Source of the DNA: Heterohyrax brucei
Taxonomy: Eukaryota; Chordata; Mammalia; Hyracoidea; Procaviidae
Length of the DNA stretch: 64,000 bases
Assembly (NCBI GenBank): GCA_028571685.1
Contig: CM053156.1
Location: forward strand, 84,509,049 to 84,573,048
Direction of reading: 5' to 3'
Shown here: piece by piece, positions 55,916-64,000 of the stretch
How the letters are laid out: every line of letters begins with the position of its first letter
Numbering within the stretch: the first letter of the stretch is position 1
Notes under the pieces: model-generated
What the model was told of the DNA's origin: nothing
Database searches by the model: none
What the model saw: the letters and a program-made list of their open reading frames with translations, nothing else
Position numbers and translations under genes: made by a program

Positions 55916-56397
55916 ATCACCTGGCGAGCAAGGGATGCACAGGCTTAGCTGTGCTTACTTGTCTGCAGTGAACCACTTCACAGGGGTCTCACCAGTCTCT
56001 GTAGGGAACTTGTTCACGACAGATGACTAAGCAAGCACAGAAACGCCTGTGCTTACCTTGTTTAGTGGATAGGCCACTGCTGCCTGCAGGGCAGTTCCGC
56101 CTGGTCCAGCAAGGCTGCTGAGGCAGAATCGACTCAGCAGGCACAGGTTCCTGAGTGACAGCTTCATGTGGCTGCTGGTGCCCCACCACGAGATTGATAC
56201 TGCACGTGTGTGGGACTGAGACCACCTCTGCCTAACTGAGCCTCTCTGGGCTGCCGACATTCCCGAGTCCCCAACAGCGCTTACATCATGTCACTCATCT
56301 GGGTTCAGTCATTACCTTTACATTTAACTACACACACACACACCCCAAGTTGTATCATGCCCTACGAAGGCACTGAGTACTCCTTGTTATAAACAGA

Positions 56398-56762
56398 GGA
56401 AACCCTGCTGGCCTCGTGCTTTAATGCTTCTCTGCTGACTGAAAGACGGGCAGTTGAGATCCCCCAGGCACTCCCTGGGAACCCCGCGGGGCAGTTCTAC
56501 TCTGTCTCATAGTGTCACTGTGAGTCGGAACCAACTCACAGGCCCTGGGTCTGGTTTGGCACAGATGGCCCTTGCTGGCCCAGTGGTTTTGCACCCAGCT
56601 GCTAACCAAAAGGTCAGTGGTTTGATCCTACCTGTCACTACATGGGAAAAAGATGTGGCAGTCTGCTTCTGTAAATTCTATGGCCTTGGAAACCCCATGG
56701 GGCTGTTCTGCAACCTCCTGCAGGGTTGCCGCCAGTCAGAACCAACTTGAGAGCAGTGGTGT
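56398..56762 (+). mobile_element. Two AfroSINEs in tandem
   Basis: The first (56398-56567) ends GAGTCGGAACCAACTCACAG. The second (56568-56762) begins GGCCCTTGCTGGCCCAGTGG and ends CAGAACCAACTTGAGAGCAG. Confidence 0.88.
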
Positions 56763-58526
56763 CACAACTGGAAGGAGGGAGTAGGACCGGGTGATAGAAT
56801 TCGTTCTAAGCCAGTTTTACCTGTAACAGATGTGTAACCTGAAGCCCCGCTCCCTGTCCACTGTGGGATTTGGTTAAGTATAAAAACTCAAGCATACCAG
56901 ACCAAGACTGAGACTTGCTCCTTAGAGTTATCAGCCCCCCAACACTAGAAGATGGGTGTCCTTCCTGTGGAATTCAGTGTTGTTCAGGCCCCCTACTGGC
57001 CACACCCGGGCACAGGGCACCAGCTTTGCACCCTGGGAAACCTCATTTTATCCACTCCTGCCTTGCCTCCACGGTTGGAGGGCATTGTGGTTACCTTTCT
57101 GGCTCTGGAGTATGACACATTACATTTGAGACAATCAAAAACCAACAGCAGTACTCCCTGACCCTCCTGGTTTTGCTGGGGCCTGGCTCTGATGGCTCCC
57201 GGCTTTGCAATGAGAACCGCTGCCCATCAGTCCTTCCACCTCCATTTAGCAGAATCTCAGTGGGACAAATTCTCCATGTGCAGGACTTTTACAGAAGAGC
57301 TGATTTCTCTTGTAAAGCCATCTGGCATGTTACAGATTTGATCTGCACCACCTTTCTGGAGTCTAATTCCAAGAACATCCACACAGCTGAGCAACGGTGC
57401 CCTCGTACATGAACTGTGGCATGTGACTGCCATCGTGTATTGTGTTGGAATGTGACTTGTCATCTCCAAGCTCCTAGCCCACGTCTCAGGGACAGATTAC
57501 TCACTAAGGTATGCGTGGGCTGACTTACTAAGCTGTTGTGCACAATGTCACCTGTTTTCGCCACGTTGGACTCCCCCAAGCGCAGCTGTGCCGACAGGTT
57601 GTTAAGTGAATGCAGTGCGCCCGCCCTCCCCTTCTTTCCCAGGCTGCTGCCATTCAGGGCCCTAATCGAACCTATGCAAAAACAGCTAAGATTCAGGTGC
57701 GAGGGCAAGCAATACAAAGGATTCTCAGATCAGATGGCCATACCCTTACTTTCTAAGTCCCCTCCATTCCCTTCCCAGGGCCAGTGATCAACACACAGGA
57801 AGGAGGGCGAGGTCACAGGATCAGGGGACGGGGACGTGAAGCCGATGCGCCAGCAGAGGTACAAACTGCTTGTATTTCCATTGCTTTTACAGAGCTTGGA
57901 ACACTGGATGATGTATTTTATAAATGTAAGCTGTTTTTCACTTTTTGTATCTGACAAAGTAAACAGCTTAAATTCTGTGAAGTGAAAGTCTTCGTCAAGT
58001 CACTGGCTAACTTGTCATTCGTCTTGGGTGACGTCAACATCGTTGCTGACGCTGCAGGAACCTGTGACGCGTTTGTGAACGTGCTCCTACAATGAGCTGT
58101 TTCTTGGCTTGTGTGGGACTCCACACAGGAGACGGCATGCTTTAGCTGGTGTGCTGCTGGAGAAGTTGCCACATGCTAACTGTAGCCGGGGCTGGTGGTA
58201 CCTCAGATACCACGACTTGAGGAGCTGAGTACTTGGTTTGGCTCAAAACTTCTGTAGGAACCCAAACCCCTTTTTTCTAGGGCGTAGCTGGACACTGCAG
58301 TTTTAGCCCAGTCCTCCTTTCAAGTTTCCATGACTGCTTTGTGACCCAAAGGTCAGCTGCCTTTACACTTGAACCTGTTTCGATAACCTTGTATATTGAA
58401 GGTTGGCCATAAAAGCTTACTCCTCCTTTCATTCTCAGAGGTATCCCTTTATCATTGGCCAGTGTTTAGATGATGTCCTTGGCTAATGCCAGCCAGGGCC
58501 ATGCTGTATCAACAGATACAAGATAC

Positions 58527-59065
58527 AATGTAGTCCATGAACTTAATTGTTCTATATGCTACAGACCTCAGTGCTGAAGATCACTCCAGTCATCTTTGCA
58601 GTACTCCCCTTGGGAAGCTAAGCACCCATGCCATTGCCTAGTCCACCCTTCCAGGCAATTTTGGAACTCTTTCTAGAATGGCCATTGTGCACAATGGTAC
58701 GGTGGCAAGTTCACAAATTGTCTAGCTGTCTGTGAGGGAGTTTTCAGCCAGTAAACAAATCACCGTATTGGAACACTCTCCCTACTCACCTCATCTGGTC
58801 CACAATGACTTTTTTCTTTACCTGAAGACAAAGGAAGTCTTGAAAGGAAGACATTTTGATGACACTCAGGACATCAAGGGCAATACAACAGCTCTGATGG
58901 CCATTCCAGAAAGAGTTGCACAATTGCTCTGGAGGCTGGACTAGGAGCTGGCATCAGTGCACAGCTTCCCAAGAGGGGTACTTCAGAGGTGACTGGCTGA
59001 TAGTCAGCAGTGAGCTATGTAGCCCCTTTTCTAGGATGAGTTCGCAGACTTAACCATCAGACTGC
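58527..59065 (+). mobile_element. Second deleted mariner copy between FAM210B and AURKA
   Basis: It has the same layout as 4285-4826. A transposase C-terminal remnant lies at 58732-58944 (EHSPYSPHLVHNDFFLY) and the right end ATGAGTTCGCAGACTTAACC matches the first copy. The LAPSDFF motif is altered to LVHNDFF and the left end is diverged. It is dead. Confidence 0.7.
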
Positions 59066-59216
59066 ATATGCAACTGTATGAATTAGGAGCACATATCCAA
59101 CAAGAGACAGATGAGGAAACCCCCCCTCCTCAACATCTGCGGGCTAAAAAGCCAGCAGTAGACAGGTACTGCAAAGAACTAGCCATGCACCTCAGACTTC
59201 GGTATTCATTCACACA

Positions 59217-59893
59217 TTTATTTTTAAAGTGCTCACAGACCGTAATTCTGTAATTAAAAATTAGCCCCAAACATATAGAGACACTGTTGAGAGACATGGT
59301 TGCCACTGGTGTCCCGGGCCAGTCCTGAGACAGAGGTGGAGCACGTGCTGCAAGTTTACATTTCATACAGGGGACGAGTGGTTAATGAAGACCCTAACCG
59401 CACGCAGGCGGGAACAGGGGTGCTCGACAGAGGGCACCCCGGAGGGAATGCCACAGAAGTAAAAACACAAGTCTATGCAGAAGTCTTATTTTACCATCCG
59501 AAAGATCATGTGTTCATCCCCACAGCTTTGCCAGGTCTGGCCACCCAATAAGTTACACACACACACTCGGGGACTGGAGGCTATTGCACGGCACTTCATT
59601 TAATCAATGGGTTAGGGGAGACATGTCCCACCACCAGACTCTGCCTGGGTCCCCCATGGGGCGGCTCACCCACGCTGTGGGGGCAGCAGCAGTGGAACCC
59701 CAGACGTCATCGGTGGTGTGTTTACTGAAGTGGAGGTTTCTGAAAGGGGAGCCGGAGATCCTGCCTGCTCAGTAAAAAGGTGGTTTTTGTAGCGCTCTGA
59801 ACGGAGGACAGGCAAGTCGAGGGTCGATGAAGTTTCAGTAGCATTTTTCTGCAGGATACTTCAGTGGCCCTGGCTTTCCCCTCGGCAAGATTC
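59217..59893 (-). other. AURKA: AURKA 3' UTR with candidate polyadenylation signals
   Basis: Downstream of the AURKA stop on the minus strand, an ATTAAA lies at 59603-59598 and an AATAAA at 59222-59217. The second would give a UTR of about 0.7 kb. Which is used cannot be told from sequence. No SINE is present in this part. Confidence 0.5.
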
Positions 59894-60076
59894 CTAAGAT
59901 TGTTTGCTAGCTGGCTCTTTGTTCTGACCACTGGCTGGTTTTGTGGAATTGGCTGTGATCCAGGGGTGCTCGAGCACTTCCTGTAGCGTCAGCCGCTGGC
60001 TTGGATTATGCTTCAGCAGTTTGGAAATGAGGTCCCTGGCTCCCATCGTCACCAAGTCAGGGAAGGCAAGCTCAAC
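59894..60076 (-). CDS. AURKA: AURKA last coding exon (C-lobe end, D-box)
   Basis: The exon begins after a CAG acceptor (60079-60077), in phase 0, and encodes residues 344-403 by human numbering, ending KEPASKQS and TAG at 59896-59894. It carries the last kinase C-lobe helices ([17 protein letters not shown]) and the conserved VLEHPWI end of the kinase fold. The RxxL destruction motif is kept at Arg371-Leu374, as RLTL where human has RPML. The protein is the mitotic Ser/Thr kinase that drives centrosome maturation and spindle assembly with TPX2, and is removed by APC/C-Cdh1. Confidence 0.96.
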   Translation of the reverse strand, partial: VELAFPDLVTMGARDLISKLLKHNPSQRLTLQEVLEHPWITANSTKPASGQNKEPASKQS

Positions 60077-60211
60077 CTGGAGTCAAACAAGAAATAAGAT
60101 GTGGCTGGGAGAGACCCAAGAAAAAACCGCTGTTATCTCATGAGCCCAAAGCTGAGGCTAAGAAGGAAGAATTCTGAAAGAAGCGGTGGGTGCTTCTCAG
60201 CGATGTCTTAC

Positions 60212-60386
60212 CCGTGAAATTCTGTTGTAGGTCTCTTGGTATGTGCTCGCCTCAAAAGGAGGCTTCCCAACTAAGAATTCGTAGCAAAGGACTCCAAGGC
60301 TCCAAAGGTCCACCTTTTCATCATGCATGCGGCCCTCAATCATCTCAGGAGGCAAGTAGTCCAGGGTGCCGCAGAGTGTGGTTCTC
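60212..60386 (-). CDS. AURKA: AURKA coding exon with activation loop end and P+1 region
   Basis: The exon completes Arg285 and encodes residues 286-343. It starts [15 protein letters not shown]. Thr288 (codon 60379-60377), the activating autophosphorylation site, and the PPE motif of the activation segment are intact. It continues with [20 protein letters not shown], the conserved Asp and helix F region. Acceptor CAG at 60389-60387 and donor GTAAG at 60211-60207 fit consensus. No change at catalytic or structural positions is seen. Confidence 0.97.
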
Positions 60387-63115
60387 CTGAAAATGGAGGG
60401 AGGGCTCAGGGTGACAGGCTTCATCTTGATGGTCACACTAGCCACTAGAAACCACTAACAGTACACTAACTATTAGGTCCCTTCTCTAGGCTAAATCCTG
60501 TGCCATGAAATAGGTACTATTATTAAATCCCCATTTCTATAGAGTTCTGTAGAACAGAACTCCAAATTATTCTGAAATCCAGACGGTACGGAGTCATTGA
60601 GGCTACAGGAACCAGTAAACTACTGCTCTGAGATAATCTTTAAACCTTAAAACTGTCCTCTGAAGTCTTCTTTAAACCAAACAACAGTTTAGCTTAATTA
60701 GTGAGGAATGCCTGCCTTGGGCATTGTACACTTTTAATATCTGTCTATATAGGGTCAGACTGCCAAAAGATTAGAAGCTTAGGATGCAGTGAGTTAATGG
60801 GGAGGGATAATTCAGAGAAAGAGAGTGAAAATGATTACACAGCTTGAAGAATGTAGTCAGCATCCCAGAATTGTACAAACTGTTCAACTGGCATATATGT
60901 TTTAGTGTATCTATTTTCAACAACAACAAATTTTTGTTTTAAATAATAAATCGCCACTTCTAGATAGGAGACAGATGGAGAGTATGTGTAAGAGCACGTG
61001 GCTAGCATCCAAGCCCAGCCCCAAATCTGCACAGCTCTAGAAGCTTCCTGAAGGGCCCAGAATACAAAATGAAAATTATTACTCTATAAAAGCAGCCATG
61101 TCAGGTTCTCTGAAAACACAGTTTGGGGTTTCACGTTTGTTTTTATATGACAGACATGCTAATAAGAAGCAACAAGCCAGGGGACAAGAAACTAAAAACC
61201 GTCCCCCTAGGAGAGCACTAGGTTCAGGTCACAGACTCAGGATGGCTTCCAACAGCTCACTGCTACAATGGAGACTGAGATGTCAGGGGTGGCACTGCAG
61301 AGCCTATGAAATAGTCTTGCCAAAAATATTCACCTGAAATCTATTCAGGTCTTCAGTCTTAACTTCAGGTATTCAGCAAATACAGGGAACAAAGGACAAA
61401 GGTTAACTGACACACAGAAAACTCCCGTTTAAAATGTTCAGGGACTGATCTGGAATAAAATCAGAGACAAGTACAATGCAAGAGGCTTGGCTGGGTTCCC
61501 ATTTTTAAAAAAAGCGATGAAGTGCATTCTGCTGCCAACTAGGGAAATTTCAACAGGGGCTAGATACCAGATATTAACAAGTGCGTTAATTTTTTCTAGT
61601 GTAACAGTGATTTTGTTACACAGATGGCCTTGTTTTCAGGAGATGCAGACTGCAGACTCAAGGAGAAGCATCATGGTGTCTGCAGTTTACTTTCAGTTGT
61701 GCCACCAAGAAGTAAACACAACTTAGGTGGCAGATGTCAACACTCATCAGATGTGGGCATTGGGAAAGGGGGGCTCTCAGCTACAGTTAGCATTTCGATG
61801 CATCTGAATTTTCCCAGCAAAGGTGGGAGATCAACTGAAGAAGGCAGTCACCAAAGCCAGAGCAAAAGCCACGGCTGTGCTGCTTTTTCTCAGCTCTTCA
61901 CCATGTCGGTGCTGGCGCTGCACTCAGCCATGCCCGGCACCCAGCAAGCACACAGATGTCCACTCAGCTGCCCTGTGATCTGGGTTGCCACTCCTGTGAC
62001 CCCTCCAGACACCTGACTCCTCATCTCTGATGAGATGAGGGAGACAGACTGAACTGAGAGGTTCTCAAGCAGCGGGGCATGAGAATCTGGGAAATAGGAC
62101 ACAGTCATCAACCTCTGGGATGCCGGGCAAAGTGACCAACAGCTGCAAACCACTGGACACGTTACGGTCTGGTCTAACGGTCAGTCTCTGAAAGCTACAG
62201 TTCTTCATGTTTGCCTCACCAGGGACGACAGCTCACACTCAGGAAAAGCAGCTAGCTGGTCCTTTCTTTAGAAACAACCTTCAACAGCAGATTCAGTGCC
62301 TCACCGAAAACTGGTCAACATGGTCAGTGACCACAGGGCTTTATCCCCCTCTCTATTGTAGGTTAGAAACTGGCTTTCAGGTGACCTGGCGGTCATTTTC
62401 AAGTCTGCCCCCAGAGTCACAAACCCAAATCAGGTGATGTGATTGGCCTTTTCTGTGCCCAACTTCACACCAAGGATCAAGAGCCTACTTTTGCCCAAAT
62501 TTGAAACAGCAAAGAACATTGTGGCATTTATGGCCAAGTTCACAAGATTCAGGTTGTTTCTGGAGCTATACTCTTCTGCTTCAGCTCTAAGGGAGAACAA
62601 GAAAGGACTATTTCTACTGCCAACAAAAGCAGGTGAGAATATTCAACCACTGCCCTCAGTGCCAGCCCAACATGTTACACTCCCCAAGGACCAGGCTTTT
62701 GGCTTGGGGTCTTTGCAGTGCTACCCTTGGAGGCTTCACTTCATCCTTCTACTCAGGGAGCAGCTGAGTGTCTCCGTGTCTCCAGTGTCACCTCTGACAT
62801 GTTTGCTATCTCCTTCACTGGTCTCTAAAGACTTTCCGCCTCTTTCTCCCCAAACCCATCACTGGCTCCCAGGGACCCTTCTCTCCCCAGGCCTAGACAC
62901 ATCCCCCAAACAGTTGAAGAATGATGTTTTCTCAGACACCAGTTTATCACCAGACTTAGGTTACATCCTAACTAGATTACTGCTCTTAGAGGAGCTAGGG
63001 ACAGAATTTATATTTCAGGATTTCACAACTTTGCTCACAGCTGGCTCATGGGGGTGGAGGGTGGGGAGGGCGGGTTCCGGCTGGGTCAGCCGGCTTCCAC
63101 CTCCCAGTTCCTTAC
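60387..63115 (-). other. AURKA: AURKA intron (2.7 kb)
   Basis: It contains a minus MIR fossil (about 60455-60545), a LINE 3' end (about 60745-60955, ending in CAACAACAACAAATTTTTG) and otherwise unique sequence. A 264-codon + strand open frame (62443-63237) overlaps the next AURKA exon in antisense and has no recognisable domain. Confidence 0.8.
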
Positions 63116-63264
63116 CGCGAGGATGGGGCATGCACCGACCACCCAAAGTCTGCAATCTTCAGTTCACCGGTGGATCCCAGGAGCAGGTTCTCTGGCTTAA
63201 TGTCTCTGTGAATGACTTTCTTGGAGTGACAATATGACAGGGCATCTGCCAGTTCTGTGATGTA
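63116..63264 (-). CDS. AURKA: AURKA coding exon with catalytic loop and DFG motif
   Basis: The exon encodes residues 236-284 and two bases of codon 285. It holds the catalytic loop HRDIKPEN, with Asp256 as catalytic base and Asn261, and [11 protein letters not shown], with Asp274 binding Mg. It begins [14 protein letters not shown] after a TTCTGCAG acceptor and ends at a GTAAG donor. The count from this exon to the stop lands exactly on residue 403, the human length. The N-terminal regulatory region and N-lobe lie beyond the right edge. Confidence 0.97.
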
Positions 63265-64000
63265 CTGCAGAAGAGAGAGAGTCTGTTTTAGATTTTACCT
63301 AACACAAGTTAATGTTCGACATCGCTCTTGAAAGGACGCCAGTCTCAGGCTGTGACACGTTTTGTAAGTTTCAAAGCAAACACTTTCCAAGTCTAAATCA
63401 AACGAACCAATGTAGAACGCTGAGCATGAAGTCCAGCCAGCCAGTGCGAGGTTCCTGCAATGACACAGAAAGAGAGGACACTGAGGATGACCTGCAACCA
63501 CTCTTTGAACCACGACACAAAACTAGACCGAGGTCAACTTCCAGCTGAAAACAGACTCGCTCACAGAATAATGAATGCCACCTATAAGTTCTGTAGTCCT
63601 TTAAAAAAAATCTGTGTGAGACCTAATGGTCAACAATGGCTTTAAAACAAAGATGAGAGCATTAAGGGGACAGGGAAACTAGATGAATGAAATTGGACCC
63701 ACTAGAATGGAAATCATGAACTGACATGCACGCATCATGAAGAATGTCACCAATGTCACTCAACAGTTGTGTAGAAACGGCTCAATGGGAACCTAAACCT
63801 GTTGTATAAACATTCACTGAAAACACAATACTAAGGAAAAAAAGGACGTTAAAAAGTAAAACTTTCAAGTGTAATCAATTCTCCCTTTTAAAACTAAGAT
63901 CATTCTATAACAAAAGGATTTCTTTCTTAATGGACAAGAGCAACTTGAGCAGTTAGTAGGAAGTTTAGATGGCTGTGAGTTGTTGTCAGTGAAGGAACAA
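63265..64000 (-). other. AURKA: AURKA intron, continuing past the window
   Basis: No further AURKA exon is visible. The segment 63650-63840 resembles a LINE 3' UTR (AGAATGTCACCAATGTCACT). Confidence 0.6.

Larger units (their letters stand above)
54954..58430 (+). other. FAM210B: Probable FAM210B 3' UTR and flank
   Basis: Downstream of the stop the sequence alternates between unique segments (55205-55770, 56780-58430) and AfroSINEs. I found no clean AATAAA on the + strand here. A CATAAA variant sits at about 58409. If the transcript extends that far, at least four SINEs lie in the UTR. This is inference. Confidence 0.4.

Overview
The window is vertebrate nuclear DNA, almost certainly from an afrotherian mammal and most likely a proboscidean (elephant lineage). 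The evidence is about sixty copies of the tRNA-derived AfroSINE family, a BovB/RTE-type LINE fragment with the same 3' tail, and two recognisable mammalian genes with normal introns. The species call is inference. A hyrax or sirenian cannot be excluded without a database comparison.

Two protein-coding genes lie in the right-hand part and converge. FAM210B is on the + strand, with three coding exons at 37822-37995, 53811-53986 and 54737-54953. They splice in phase to a 188-residue mitochondrial DUF1279 protein, starting from a GC-rich CpG-island promoter at about 37300-38100. AURKA (Aurora kinase A) is on the - strand. Its last three coding exons are present (63116-63264, 60212-60386, 59894-60076) and cover the human-numbered residues 236-403, including the HRD, DFG and Thr288 regions. 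The rest of AURKA lies beyond the right edge. The FAM210B-AURKA neighbourhood matches the order known from human chromosome 20q13, which supports both calls.

The left 37 kb is intergenic and repeat-dense. It opens with an internally deleted endogenous retrovirus (1-1611): two LTRs, a primer-binding site complementary to tRNA-Ile, an integrase zinc-finger remnant and the C-terminal end of env. Then come LINE 3' ends, deleted mariner elements, solo MaLR-type LTRs (one with a perfect 5-bp target duplication), a processed pseudogene of UFM1 (16821-17074 plus UTR), a MER2-like element, two MER5A-like fragments, MIR and L2 fossils, a roughly 500-bp CA/TA-rich simple repeat, an antisense L1 fragment, and an AT-rich stretch.

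The 15.8-kb first intron of FAM210B holds more SINEs, several LTRs and a complete minus-strand MaLR-like provirus (49907-52123) with a CCCTC target duplication and a tRNA-Leu-like primer-binding site. Intron 2 (750 bp) carries a 52-54-bp minisatellite that runs directly into the splice acceptor of exon 3.

I found no sign of a new enzymatic or defence system. The items most worth a second look are the minisatellite at the FAM210B exon 3 acceptor, a second SINE type with a tRNA-Gly-like head, the visible tail sharing between AfroSINE and an RTE LINE, the structure of the deleted retrovirus, and repeated GC-box units in the FAM210B promoter.
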